Origin: Polycladomyces subterraneus
GTDB lineage: Bacteria > Bacillota > Bacilli > Thermoactinomycetales > JIR-001
Length of the DNA: 56,517 nt
Assembly (NCBI RefSeq): GCF_030433435.1
Contig: NZ_JANRHH010000054.1
Coordinates: forward strand, 1-56,517
Reading direction: 5' to 3'
Shown here one piece after another: positions 48,713 through 56,517 of this stretch. A model generated the notes under the pieces. It saw only the letters and a program-made list of their open reading frames with translations. It searched no databases and had not been told where the DNA came from. Every line of letters begins with the position of its first letter. Positions within the stretch are counted from its first letter, which is position 1. The position numbers and the translations under genes were made by a program.

Positions 48713-49810
48713 TCACTCTTGCGGCATCGGACCGACATAGCGGGAACCGGGGCGGATGATCCGATTAGTTGCTGCCTGCTCCAACGCGTGCGCGGCCCAC
48801 CCGATCACCCGTGAAGCCACAAAGGTGGGCGTATACATCTCCTTGGGCAAACCGATCGCTTTCAACACTGCCGATGCATAGAATTCCACATTGGCGTACA
48901 GTTGGCGTCCCGGTTTGTATTCCTGTAGCAGACGGACCGCTTCTTTTTCCACATAGAGTGCCAACCGAAACCAGGGCTCCTCCTCGGCCATCTCTTGTGC
49001 GATCTCTTTCAGCGCTTCTGTCCGGGGGTCGACGGTTTTGTACACTCGGTGACCGAAGCCTATCAATCGCTCTCCTTGTTCCAGACGCGATCGCAGATAC
49101 GCCTCGGCCAGCCGTTCGTCACCGATCTCCTCCAGCATGGTTTCCACATGAGATGGCGCACCGCCGTGCAACGGACCTTTCAATGCGCCGATAGCGGCCG
49201 ACAGCGCAGACGGTAGATCCGCCTGTGTGGATGTCACAACGCGAGCTGTAAAGGTAGACGCATTCAGTCCGTGTTCCGCCGTCAGGATGAGATAAGCCTC
49301 CAGTGCGCGCACATATCGGGGAGGCAACACATTTCCGCACGTACACCAACCGTGCCATTGCGCATGGGTCCAATCCCGCATCGGAGGATCAAACGGCACA
49401 CCCTGTAACGCATGGCGGCGAACCCCGATGATCGTCGGAATTTTGGCCGCCACTTGCAATGCCTGATCTGGCGTCGGCGGCCAGTCAAACTGTGTTTCGT
49501 CCGATAAGGCGGCGATAGCCGACTGCAAGACGCTGCTCATAGACAAGGATCGTGGAAGGGACATCAGCCATCGCTGCATCTCTTCCGATAACTCCCGAGC
49601 CTCCCGCCATTTTTGAAGAAAGACGGTTCGTTCCGCCTGTGTGGGCAAACGGCCGTACCACAACAGATACGCCACCTCTTCCAACGATGACGACAGCGCC
49701 AGTTCCTTCGCCCAATATCCGCGGTAAACCAGATGTCCCCGCTCTCCATCAATGGCGGACAAAGCCGTTTCAGCCACTACCACATCATCTAAGCCAATGG
49801 CTTTGTTCAA
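48713..49810 (-). CDS. citA: Citrate synthase (CitA type)
   Basis: 365 residues. It condenses acetyl-CoA with oxaloacetate. Catalytic elements: the His in LTAEHGLNASTFTARVV, the His in IGFGHRVYKTVDPR (with GPLHGGAPSHVE before it), and the C-terminal Asp/Arg region with ASRVIGWAAHALEQ. The short length, with no large N-terminal extension, matches B. subtilis CitA, the minor citrate synthase, rather than CitZ. The start is TTG with AAAGGAGG eight nt upstream. A divergent LysR gene lies upstream, as in B. subtilis citA-citR. Confidence 0.93.
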   Translation of the reverse strand: MNKAIGLDDVVVAETALSAIDGERGHLVYRGYWAKELALSSSLEEVAYLLWYGRLPTQAERTVFLQKWREARELSEEMQRWLMSLPRSLSMSSVLQSAIAALSDETQFDWPPTPDQALQVAAKIPTIIGVRRHALQGVPFDPPMRDWTHAQWHGWCTCGNVLPPRYVRALEAYLILTAEHGLNASTFTARVVTSTQADLPSALSAAIGALKGPLHGGAPSHVETMLEEIGDERLAEAYLRSRLEQGERLIGFGHRVYKTVDPRTEALKEIAQEMAEEEPWFRLALYVEKEAVRLLQEYKPGRQLYANVEFYASAVLKAIGLPKEMYTPTFVASRVIGWAAHALEQAATNRIIRPGSRYVGPMPQE

Positions 49811-49865
49811 ATGAATTTCCTCCTTTCACCTCCCATCGTAGTCGAATTGTTGAAAAAAATCTAAT

Positions 49866-49889
49866 TTATCATTATCATGACGTTGATAA
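49866..49889. promoter_or_regulatory. Probable LysR-type operator between citA and citR
   Basis: TTATCA-N12-TGATAA, a perfect 6-bp dyad in the 106-bp citA/citR gap, is the typical size of a LysR box (T-N11-A type). It is adjacent to the citA start region. Confidence 0.55.
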
Positions 49890-49916
49890 ATGAATTTAAT
49901 CAAACGGGAGGGTCTT

Positions 49917-50802
49917 ATGCACATCCAACAGTTGATCACCTTTCTCACGGTAGCGAAGCATCGGCATTTTCGCCAAGCCGGAGAAGAGCTGATGTTGACC
50001 CAACCCGCCGTCAGCGCACAAATCCGGAGCCTGGAGGAGGAGCTGGGCTGCATGTTGTTCCACCGTCCCCACGTTTCGCTTACACCGGAGGGAAAATCCT
50101 TTCTTCCCTATGCCCAAAAAATGGTTTCCCTTTATGAAGAAAGTAAACATGCCCTGCATCAAAAAAATGGCGATTCGATTATCCGGGTCACAATCGGTGT
50201 CGATGCCACTCTGGCACGATTTACGCTTCAGCGATTATCTCCCTACTTGCACCCCGAACGCCCCCAAGTTCACATCCGCATGCTGACCCTAACCGAAGTG
50301 CAGATCATTCAAGCGTTGGAAGAGGGGCGGATCGATTTGGGCATCGCATACCGGACCGGTATCCCTTTCCGCTTTCCCGTATCCGTTTTGGTCTATGACA
50401 CGTTGACATCGGCCGTTTCCTTCCAGGACCCGATCGCCCGCATGGCGTATTTTCCATTTGAAACGTTTACCGGAAACCCCCATCATCCTTCCTTCTCAGG
50501 GGACAACTGAGCGACGGCTGATCGATGAACAATTGAAACGGCACGATTTGACCATCGATCCCATTCTCGAATTGCCCGACATGGAAACGATCAAACAAGC
50601 AGTATCCGAAGGAATTGGGGTCGCTATCCTCCCCCGGATGGCCTTGACCCATGACCATGGCGGATGGCGCCTGTTGCGCATCCCTGAACTGCATCCGCAA
50701 CTGCCCGTTTGTCTGTTTCATCCTGACCGTCGGGCCCTTTCTCCGGCGCTCCGCCGTTTGGTGGATGATTTGCGCGGGATTTACCCACCATTTGAAGAGT
50801 AG
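49917..50802 (+). pseudogene. citR: LysR-family regulator CitR, interrupted by a single-base frameshift
   Basis: The first part (from ATG 49917, GGGAGGG upstream) encodes an intact winged-helix domain (QQLITFLTVAKHRHFRQAGE, then LTQPAVSAQIRSLEEELGC) and the first half of the effector domain, then runs into a stop at 50510. The second half of the effector domain (PIILPSQGTTERRLIDEQLK ... AVSEGIGVAILPRMA) continues in the next frame to 50802. Removing one T from the TTT at 50465-50467 restores a continuous reading (FETLPETPIILPSQ). B. subtilis CitR represses citA. If the break is real, citA may be deregulated. A sequencing error cannot be excluded. Confidence 0.85.
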
Positions 50803-50822
50803 AACGTATTCATAGAGAAAAA

Positions 50823-50849
50823 TAAAAAAGACCCCGCAATCGGAGTCTT
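50823..50849 (-). terminator. Terminator of ylaN
   Basis: Minus strand AGAC(T)CCG-4 nt-CGG(G)GTCT followed by TTTTTTATTTTTC. The stem has one mismatch; the T-run is strong. Confidence 0.8.
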
Positions 50850-50855
50850 CGCGCG

Positions 50856-51152
50856 TCATGATTCTTTGGTTTTTGATAAGGGGAGTACTTTCGTGTAGAG
50901 ATCGGCCAACTTCCTTTCCAAGTCGCTGATGATCTCCCGGCCTTGCTCCCGATCGATCAAGCCCGCCCGGACGGCGAAATCGATCTCCCTGGAAAGGCCA
51001 AACATCTGCGTGTCCAAAACTTCTTCGTACAACGGACATTTCGGCGCTGTCAAATGTTCCAGTTGCACATGAATCAACTGGTGAATCTTTTCCGCATCTT
51101 CGCGCAACAATTCCAGCGCCCGTAGATTGAGATCGGTCTGTGTTGGCGTCAA
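50856..51152 (-). CDS. ylaN: YlaN family protein (UPF0358)
   Basis: 98 residues with near-invariant YlaN segments: [40 protein letters not shown] and [20 protein letters not shown]. In B. subtilis YlaN is important under iron limitation and is reported to bind iron and interact with Fur. The start is TTG with GGGGGG seven nt upstream. It lies beside the glutaminase gene as in B. subtilis (ylaM-ylaN), and is downstream of it on the same strand. Confidence 0.94.
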   Translation of the reverse strand: MTPTQTDLNLRALELLREDAEKIHQLIHVQLEHLTAPKCPLYEEVLDTQMFGLSREIDFAVRAGLIDREQGREIISDLERKLADLYTKVLPLSKTKES

Positions 51153-51352
51153 CAGAGAACCCCCCTATCCGACCGCTACTCTTTTAGGAATGTAAACGGC
51201 CGTACCCACTACACTTGATCATAGTGTAACATGTTCCCGATTAATTTGCAAAGTGCTGACCCACATGAATCTGACAAGTTCAATGTGTCCTCATTCCCTC
51301 TAAGGACGAAGTGAAATCAGGCCACCCATCTTCCAAACCGTCCCAAACTCCA

Positions 51353-52270
51353 TTAAAAAATGCTCAGTTGCCATGCCTGTGACAGACTCTGCAACAACCG
51401 AACACCAGCGCGGCTGTTTCCTTTGTCGTCCAATGCGGGGCTGAAGATGCCGATCCCCATCTTGCCCGGCACAGAAGCCAGGATCCCTCCGGAAACGCCG
51501 CTTTTGGCGGGAATGCCGACCCGGATGGCAAATTCCCCCGACGCATTGTACATTCCGCATGTCACCATAAAGGTTTTCACCAACCTGGCGATCGATTGCG
51601 GGATAATCTGTTCCCCGGTCACGGAACGCCCATACTGGGCCAAGCTCAGACCAATCCGTGCCAAATCCTCGCAAGTGACACGAATGGCACATTGCCGCAC
51701 ATACACCTGCAGGGTTTCTTCCACATCGTCGATTTGGTCGTATTCTTTCAAAAAGTAGGCGATCGAACGATTACGGTGCGCGGTTTCATATTCGGATCGG
51801 AACACTTCTTCGTCCACTTCGATCTCGGGATTGTCTGCCATCGCCCGTACCAAATCCAGCAGACGACCGACCCGATCTTCTACACCCGATCCTTTCACCA
51901 GCGAGCTGACCACCATTGCACCGGCGTTGATCATGGGATTGAGCGGCTTGGGCGGACTCATCATTTCCAGTTTGTACAACGAGTTGAACGGGTCCCCCGT
52001 CGGTTCCATGCCCACTTGGGAAAATACCGTCTCTTCTCCATGATCCATCAACGCCAACACCAAACTGATCACTTTTGAGATGCTTTGCAAAGTGAATGAG
52101 ACCGTCGGTGCATCCCCGCCATACATCACTTTCTGATTGGGTGTCACCGTTGCGATGCCCAGCAGGGATGGATCTTGTCGGCTGAGTGCGGAGATATAAT
52201 CCGCTACCTTGCCGTCCTTGGTATCTGGCCGGTGTTTGGCCACCAGCTCTTCCAACAGGGGGTGTCTCAT
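51353..52270 (-). CDS. glsA: Glutaminase
   Basis: 305-residue beta-lactamase-fold glutaminase (glutamine to glutamate + NH3). The S-x-x-K catalytic motif is in FTLQSISKVISLVLAL. Other family blocks: PFNSLYKLEMMSPPKPLNPM, INAGAMVVSSLV, YETAHRNRSIAYFLKEY, TFMVTCGMYNASGEFA and KSGVSGGILASVPGKMGIG. It corresponds to B. subtilis GlsA2/YlaM. The 200-nt gap to ylaN holds a T-rich stretch and probably the ylaN promoter. Confidence 0.95.
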   Translation of the reverse strand: MRHPLLEELVAKHRPDTKDGKVADYISALSRQDPSLLGIATVTPNQKVMYGGDAPTVSFTLQSISKVISLVLALMDHGEETVFSQVGMEPTGDPFNSLYKLEMMSPPKPLNPMINAGAMVVSSLVKGSGVEDRVGRLLDLVRAMADNPEIEVDEEVFRSEYETAHRNRSIAYFLKEYDQIDDVEETLQVYVRQCAIRVTCEDLARIGLSLAQYGRSVTGEQIIPQSIARLVKTFMVTCGMYNASGEFAIRVGIPAKSGVSGGILASVPGKMGIGIFSPALDDKGNSRAGVRLLQSLSQAWQLSIF

Positions 52271-52339
52271 CTGTTTTCCTCCTCGACTGCTTGCGGGCTG
52301 ATCGTCTTACATCCTATTTTTTGCATCCAACCAATCATG

Positions 52340-52345
52340 TATAAT
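52340..52345 (+). promoter_or_regulatory. -10 element for the gene at 52390
   Basis: Perfect TATAAT at 52340-52345. The region 17 nt upstream is a T-run, so no good -35 is present. Confidence 0.4.
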
Positions 52346-52389
52346 GAAACATGCCAAATAAACCATCCAGACGAGGGAGCCGACATCAC

Positions 52390-52764
52390 ATGAACGAAGT
52401 CATTTTGATCACCGGAGCAGTCCGATTTCAGATCAACCTCGATCCGACGATCTGGATCGTGGACGAACGCAAAATTCCCATGGAAGAATATTTCCCAGGC
52501 GTCGAGGGTTACGGGATGAAACTGTCCATCTTTCTGGAGCATGCCGAACCTGATCCGGATGCCACTCACGTCATTTGTCACCAATCCGACGGCAATCAAA
52601 TCAAAATCACTCTGGAAGAAGCGCGTTCGGGCATTTTACGTTTCACTCGCGATGGCAAGCCGATTCGCCCGGACGGCCCGGCGCTGTTGTACCTGCAGAA
52701 AGGGAATTTGGCAGGTCAACCAATCGGCTATCTGACCAAGCTGGAACTCGTCGCAGGAAAGTGA
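52390..52764 (+). CDS. Hypothetical protein (124 aa)
   Basis: A soluble, beta-rich protein (VILITGAVRFQINLDPTIWI, then RKIPMEEYFPGVEGYGMKLS and LYLQKGNLAGQPIGYLTKLE). It appears intact, and conserved-looking segments such as DPTIWIVDERK suggest a family found in related bacilli, but I cannot name it. The ATG at 52390 has GAGGGAG upstream. Divergent from glsA. A decayed insertion element begins just downstream. Confidence 0.75.
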   Translation: MNEVILITGAVRFQINLDPTIWIVDERKIPMEEYFPGVEGYGMKLSIFLEHAEPDPDATHVICHQSDGNQIKITLEEARSGILRFTRDGKPIRPDGPALLYLQKGNLAGQPIGYLTKLELVAGK

Positions 52765-53213
52765 CTTGCTCCACACAGCTTAAGCACCAGAGGCACTCCC
52801 CTGGGTCGCCGTGAGCTTCTCGCTTCATCTGGCGTGGCAACCCAAATCCATCCACGAAGGCTTCGTCCAAGCCTAGAAAAGTGTTATTGTCAGTATCTCG
52901 GTTCAGGAACGTATCCCATCGCTCGATGCAGGATTTTTCTTGCGGCATTGACGTCTCTGTCTGCCACATATCCGTAGCAACGATGGGTACGTTCTTTTCA
53001 TGTCTTCTTTACGATCTGACCGCACTCCGAGGTAGGTTCTCATCATCGTGATCACTTCCTCTTTGTATGTTTTTTCTCGCATCATTGTATTATACGGGAT
53101 TTTACCGGTATTTTCAGAATTGATCAGAAGCTCATTGGAACAATGTCGGTGCTGAAGCCCCCCGCGTCCGACACTCGCTTTCATCCCAACCCTAAAGGGC
53201 AGGGTTTTCCCAC
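52765..53213 (-). mobile_element. Decayed IS200/IS605-type (tnpB-bearing) element
   Basis: On the minus strand the left end contains the hairpin AACCCTGCCCTTTAGGGTT followed by GGGATGAAAGCG (53170-53200), a layout common at IS605/IS1341 ends. A short N-terminal-like ORF lies near 53000-53100, and then the tnpB C-terminus (next entry). The right end has the stem GGGTTGCC/GGCGACCC, then GGGGAGTGCCTCTGGTGCTT near 52790-52845. That may be the remains of the guide-RNA-like right end. Most of tnpB is deleted, so it cannot move by itself. Confidence 0.65.
52890..52983 (-). pseudogene. tnpB C-terminal fragment
   Basis: The reading CYGYVADRDVNAARKILHRA ends at a stop at 52890-52892. A-D-R-D-x-N-A-A-x-x-I is the RuvC-III motif of TnpB/OrfB proteins. 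The upstream sequence is in a different frame, so an internal deletion joined it to another part of the element. Confidence 0.8.
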
Positions 53214-53230
53214 ACGCTCTTTAAAATCGA

Positions 53231-53262
53231 CCATCCCCCGCGGGCTCATGCCGCAGGGGATG
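53231..53262 (-). terminator. Terminator of the thioesterase gene
   Basis: Minus strand CCATCCCCTGCGG ... CCGCGGGGGATGG around a short loop, followed by TCGATTTT. Strong stem, weak T-run. Confidence 0.65.
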
Positions 53263-53266
53263 GTGT

Positions 53267-53740
53267 TTATCTGCGGGTTCCGATGAAAAACGTACCGGTG
53301 GCGTAGGCGATCTTTCGCTCCCGCTCATCAGTGACCGTGCAGGAAGCTACGGCAAACGGATGCCGCAAATCCAGCAAGGTGGCGCGTGAAATCAGTTCCT
53401 TGCTCCTCCCCGGACTGAGATAATGGATCTTCATCTCCGACGTTACGGCAAACTGGTCGTCCGGCAACGAACGGTTGATCAAGGACCCCATCGTGGAATC
53501 GGCCAATAGGGCGGTCATACCGCCGTGAACCACTCCGCCACGGTTGAGCAAATAGGGGGTGACGGACACCCGGAATTCATACACATCGGGGGCCACAAAC
53601 CTGCCAGACAAGCCCATGAATCCGGATGGATACGCACTTTGCCTCTCCCGTTTTTGCCGGACGGCTTGTAAAGTGAGTCGGAACAACTCTTTTTCTTCCT
53701 CACTGCCGTTTTCCAGCACTTCCCGGATTTCATCCCACAT
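53267..53740 (-). CDS. PaaI-family (hotdog) thioesterase
   Basis: 157 residues. The hotdog-fold thioesterase core is clear: YLLNRGGVVHGGMTALLADS (central helix with H-G-G-x), VTSEMKIHYLSPGRSKELIS and CTVTDERERKIAYATGTFF. It hydrolyses an acyl- or aryl-CoA ester. The N-terminal 40 residues are helical and charged. The ATG at 53740 has GAGAGGG upstream. It begins 16 nt after the M42 peptidase stop, so the two are likely co-transcribed. Confidence 0.88.
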   Translation of the reverse strand: MWDEIREVLENGSEEEKELFRLTLQAVRQKRERQSAYPSGFMGLSGRFVAPDVYEFRVSVTPYLLNRGGVVHGGMTALLADSTMGSLINRSLPDDQFAVTSEMKIHYLSPGRSKELISRATLLDLRHPFAVASCTVTDERERKIAYATGTFFIGTRR

Positions 53741-53756
53741 CGCGCTTTTTCCCTCT

Positions 53757-54791
53757 CTAAAGTGACGGTGTTTGAAGATAATGATACAATAACCGATACG
53801 TATGGACCAATGCCTCACGATGAGTCCGTTCATATGCGTGGGACGAATCCACTCCCGGCCCGATCAGTCCCCAGATGAGGTCGTGTCCCGCCTGCAAAGC
53901 GGCGCTGGCATCCGAGCTGTATCGCGGATACAGGTCGACCCGATAGCGTATGCCGTGCTGTTCTGCAAGATGGACCAGTTTCTGCCGCAAGCCGAAATGA
54001 TATGGTCCCGAGGAGTCCTTGGCGCAGATGGAGACGCTGAATTCGTCTGATTCCTGCCCTTCTCCGATCGCACCCATGTCGACGGCTAAATATTCCCGCA
54101 CTTTTTCCGAGATCACCGCATTGGCGCCATGTCCCACTTCTTCGTAGTTGCTGAAAAAAATGTGTGTAGTGACCGGTGGGATCCATCTTTCATCGGCAAT
54201 CCGGCGGATGAGTTCGATCAAAATAGCCACACTGGCTTTGTCATCCAGATGTCGCGATTTGACAAATCCGGTTTCCGTCACTTCTACACGCGGATCAAAA
54301 AAGACAAAATCGCCCACATTGATCCCCAGTCGACGCACCTCATCGGCATCGCGGACACGGGCATCTAAGCGAACCTCCATGTTTTCTTCCGTTCGTGGTT
54401 GCGTCCGGGCGTCGGCATAGACATGAGGAGTAGAATGTGTAGCCAAGATTGTGCCCCTGAAACACCGACCGGACTGAGTCTCAATCGTACAACCTTCCCC
54501 ATCGAGGGAGTGCCAGGTCACCCCCCCGATTGCAGTGATCCGCAAACGACCGCTCTCTTTGATCTGTTTCACCATCGCCCCCAGTGTATCCACATGGGCG
54601 GTGATGAACCGGATCGTCTCCTCATCCTTTCCCGGAATCTCGAGCAACAGCCCTCCTTTGTGCGTGCGGATCAGCGAATACGGCAGGTCTTTCAAGCGCT
54701 CCTCTACGTATGTAATGGCCGCGTCTGCTCTCCCGGTCGGACTCGGGATGTTCAGCAATTCAACCAAGGTGGAGACCAATTGTTCCTCCAC
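53757..54791 (-). CDS. M42-family metallopeptidase
   Basis: 344-residue dinuclear zinc aminopeptidase of the M42 (FrvX/glutamyl aminopeptidase/YtoP) group. Metal and catalytic motifs: FITAHVDTLGAMV (H-x-D), RHLDDKASVAILIEL (D-D), FFSNYEEVGHGANA (E-E catalytic base), YLAVDMGAIGEG (D), and GVDSSHAYERTHREAL (H). The start is GTG with GAGGGTG upstream. Members form dodecameric cytosolic peptidases that trim peptides. Confidence 0.92.
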   Translation of the reverse strand: MEEQLVSTLVELLNIPSPTGRADAAITYVEERLKDLPYSLIRTHKGGLLLEIPGKDEETIRFITAHVDTLGAMVKQIKESGRLRITAIGGVTWHSLDGEGCTIETQSGRCFRGTILATHSTPHVYADARTQPRTEENMEVRLDARVRDADEVRRLGINVGDFVFFDPRVEVTETGFVKSRHLDDKASVAILIELIRRIADERWIPPVTTHIFFSNYEEVGHGANAVISEKVREYLAVDMGAIGEGQESDEFSVSICAKDSSGPYHFGLRQKLVHLAEQHGIRYRVDLYPRYSSDASAALQAGHDLIWGLIGPGVDSSHAYERTHREALVHTYRLLYHYLQTPSL

Positions 54792-54838
54792 TTTGCACCC
54801 TCCTCTCCTATTCCGAATTATACCAGCGGACATGAGAC

Positions 54839-54867
54839 ACAAAAAAGAGGCCTGCAAAAACAGGCCG
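54839..54867 (-). terminator. Terminator of the AbrB-like gene
   Basis: Minus strand GGCCTG-6 nt-CAGGCC followed by TCTTTTTT: a perfect 6-bp stem, 50 nt after the stop. Confidence 0.8.
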
Positions 54868-54918
54868 ATAGGAGGAGAGGGGGAGAAACCAGCAAAACGG
54901 GCCTACCTGCCCGACCGG

Positions 54919-55173
54919 TTACGCACGATCCTTCATGGAGACCAATTCTTCCACGCAAGTCTGGCACACGTTTTTCCCTTTGTAGGAGATGACATTTTCC
55001 ACCTGGCCGCAAAACAGACAGGAAGGACTGTATTTCTTAAGTATGATGTTGTCGCCGTCCACGTAGATTTCCACCGGGTCTCTCACATCAATATCCAACG
55101 TGCGGCGCAATTCCACCGGCAAGACGATCCGTCCCAGCTCGTCTACTCTTCTGACAATCCCTGTTGCCTTCAT
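54919..55173 (-). CDS. AbrB-family regulator with C-terminal zinc ribbon
   Basis: 84 residues. The first 50 are a classic AbrB/SpoVT swapped-hairpin DNA-binding domain (MKATGIVRRVDELGRIVLPV, then ELRRTLDIDVRDPVEIYVDG). Instead of the usual AbrB C-terminal multimerisation region it has a compact four-Cys segment CLFCGQ...VCQTCVEEL that should bind zinc. AbrB-type proteins are transition-state or sporulation regulators. The ATG at 55173 has AAAGGAG ten nt upstream. A terminator follows, so it is monocistronic. Confidence 0.9.
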   Translation of the reverse strand: MKATGIVRRVDELGRIVLPVELRRTLDIDVRDPVEIYVDGDNIILKKYSPSCLFCGQVENVISYKGKNVCQTCVEELVSMKDRA

Positions 55174-55287
55174 GCCCAACCACTCCTTTTTGGTCTCCTG
55201 GAATTTTGCTGGGAAAATCCTACAGCATACTTGTAGTTCCCTTCAAATCTACTAACATTTTCCCTATTAAAGAGATTTGAAACCATT

Positions 55288-56412
55288 TTATGCGGAAATG
55301 TCCAGATTTTCGGGGTTGAGCGGTTCTAAGTCCGGTACGACGAAACGGCCGTTTTTGCGGATCAGTTCGCCGTCGAAGTAGATTTCCCCTCCGCCGTAGT
55401 CCTCCCGTTGGATGCAGACCATGTCCCAATGAATCGCAGAACGGTTGCCGTTGTCGCAATCCTCATAGGCGCTTCCCGGTGTGAAGTGGAAACTGCCGTC
55501 GATCTTTTCGTCGAAGAGGATATCCTTCATCGGATGCCGGATGTGCGGGTGGAAGCCGAGGCTGAATTCCCCGATATAGCGCGCTCCTTCGTCCGTATCC
55601 AAAATCTCATTCAACCGCTTGGTGTCATTGGCCGTCGCTTCCACGATCTTGCCGTCGACAAAGCGCAGGCGGACGTTCTCGAAGTTCACTCCGTGATATA
55701 CCGTCGGCGTATTGAACGTGATCGTCCCGTTCACGGAATTGCGGACGGGAGCGGTATACACTTCCCCGTCGGGAATGTTGCACTGTCCGTAGCATGGAAT
55801 GGCCGGCATTCCCTCGATGGAAAAAGTGAGATCCGTCCCCGGCCCGACAATCCGCACCTCCTTGGCCTGCTCCATCCGCTTCACCAACGGTTCCATCGCT
55901 TTGGCCATCCGCCCGTAGTCCAACGTGCAGACACGGAAATAGAAATCCTCAAATGCCTCCGTGCTCATATTGGCCAGTTGGGCCATCGACGGATTGGGAT
56001 AACGCAACACCACCCACCGCGTGTGTTTCACCCGCTGTTCGGTGTGGACGGGATGGTTGAAATGTTCCATATACCACTTCATATGGTCGGACGGAACGTC
56101 GGACAGTTCGATGATGTTTTGCCCGCCGCGGATACCGATATAACAATCCATCCGTTTCATCTGATACAGGCCGATTTCGCCCAGACGTTTCATATGCTCC
56201 TCATCGGTGTCCAGTAACATCGCCCGGATCAATGCATGGTTATGTAGTTGAACAAACGGATACCCACCGGCTGCGCGGATTTCCGGTATCAACGCCCGTA
56301 CGAGATCGTGGTCCGGGCCGAACACGTCGATCAATACATTGTCACCCTTTTTCACCCTGCACGAATGATGCACTAATACTTTTGCCAATTGCGATAACCG
56401 TGGGTCTTGCAT
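55288..56412 (-). CDS. M29-family aminopeptidase (AmpS/thermophilic aminopeptidase)
   Basis: 374 residues. M29 features in order: an N-terminal alpha/beta domain (LAKVLVHHSCRVKKGDNVLI), then IRGGQNIIELSDVP, and the metal-binding C-terminal domain. The latter has CNIPDGEVYTAPVRNSVNG (catalytic Glu), TVYHGVNFENVRLRF, IGEFSLGFHPHIRHPMKDIL and the final NRSAIHWDMVCIQRED (H, D ligands). It removes N-terminal amino acids in the cytoplasm. The ATG at 56412 has AAAGGAGG eight nt upstream. The promoter -10 TACAAT lies just upstream at about 56456-56461. Confidence 0.93.
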   Translation of the reverse strand: MQDPRLSQLAKVLVHHSCRVKKGDNVLIDVFGPDHDLVRALIPEIRAAGGYPFVQLHNHALIRAMLLDTDEEHMKRLGEIGLYQMKRMDCYIGIRGGQNIIELSDVPSDHMKWYMEHFNHPVHTEQRVKHTRWVVLRYPNPSMAQLANMSTEAFEDFYFRVCTLDYGRMAKAMEPLVKRMEQAKEVRIVGPGTDLTFSIEGMPAIPCYGQCNIPDGEVYTAPVRNSVNGTITFNTPTVYHGVNFENVRLRFVDGKIVEATANDTKRLNEILDTDEGARYIGEFSLGFHPHIRHPMKDILFDEKIDGSFHFTPGSAYEDCDNGNRSAIHWDMVCIQREDYGGGEIYFDGELIRKNGRFVVPDLEPLNPENLDISA

Positions 56413-56517
56413 GGTCGTTTCCTCCTTTTCCACTGCCTGACCGTTTTCTCTTCGATTGTATCATGGGTGAAAGCGTCTTGACACTCGCCGATTACAGAAA
56501 AATCGTCAACTTTGCGG

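Noticed and set aside
51205-51230. ACACT-7 nt-AGTGT palindrome upstream of ylaN, considered as a Fur box
   Set aside because: It does not match the GATAATGATAATCATTATC pattern, and the dyad is too short to claim an iron-responsive site.
1-56517. tRNA, rRNA, tmRNA, SRP RNA, RNase P RNA and CRISPR arrays were looked for
   Set aside because: No cloverleaf with a GTTCGA-type loop, no housekeeping-RNA signature and no regularly spaced short repeats were found by eye.

Overview
The window looks like a chromosomal segment of an endospore-forming, moderately high-GC Bacillota. The gene set (CotJABC, an alpha/beta SASP, SpoVAC-SpoVAD, YlbF/YlbG, YlaN/glutaminase, YugN, AbrB-type regulator, CitA/CitR) is Bacillales-like. 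The GC level and the extra XPB helicase, MinE and DUF6230/DUF6114 genes point to the Thermoactinomycetaceae or a close relative. This placement is inferred from gene content only. No rRNA, tRNA, CRISPR array or prophage was seen.

Layout. 1-7.8 kb: a minus-strand fatty-acid/ketone-body operon (thiolase, hydroxyacyl-CoA dehydrogenase, two acyl-CoA dehydrogenases, AtoD/AtoA CoA-transferase, enoyl-CoA hydratase). It starts at a good sigma-54 promoter and lies directly downstream of a PAS-AAA-Fis sigma-54 activator. 8.4-10.7 kb: an envelope cluster with DUF6230, DUF6114, a secreted protein and a degenerate HPr-like domain, probably split by a frameshift. 11.6-17 kb: an acyl-CoA ligase, SASP, small unannotated genes and the cotJABC spore-coat operon. 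17.6-24.7 kb: a Myb-like regulator, minE-minD behind a structured leader, a zinc-ribbon protein, an MFS pump and ylbG/ylbF. 24.8-28.4 kb: an XPB-type helicase with its partner protein. 28.5-34.5 kb: a PrcB-like lipoprotein, coat-like proteins, a CNNM/CBS transporter, a PHP phosphatase and an S8 protease. 34.7-36.1 kb: aroF controlled by a T-box. 36-42 kb: a HAD hydrolase, then spoVAC-spoVAD coupled to an SGNH hydrolase, plus cupin, CBS and DUF421 proteins. 42-50.8 kb: an M20 hydrolase, yugN, Asp23, an SDR, NYN and HAD proteins, a Ca2+/H+ antiporter, and citA with a frameshifted citR. 50.8-56.5 kb: ylaN, glutaminase, a tnpB remnant, a thioesterase, M42 and M29 peptidases and an AbrB-like regulator.

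The most unusual features are non-coding. First, a family of about 150-215 bp structured repeats occurs five times in one orientation (near 7.8, 17.3, 31.6, 36.9 and 44.1 kb), with a sixth, internally deleted 50-bp copy at 24.7 kb. Second, a multi-hairpin leader precedes minD. Third, a palindrome acts as a terminator and sits where an activator site would be expected for the sigma-54 promoter.

Two genes look frameshifted: citR, and the secreted/HPr-like pair at 8.8 kb. Either could be a real mutation or a sequencing error.
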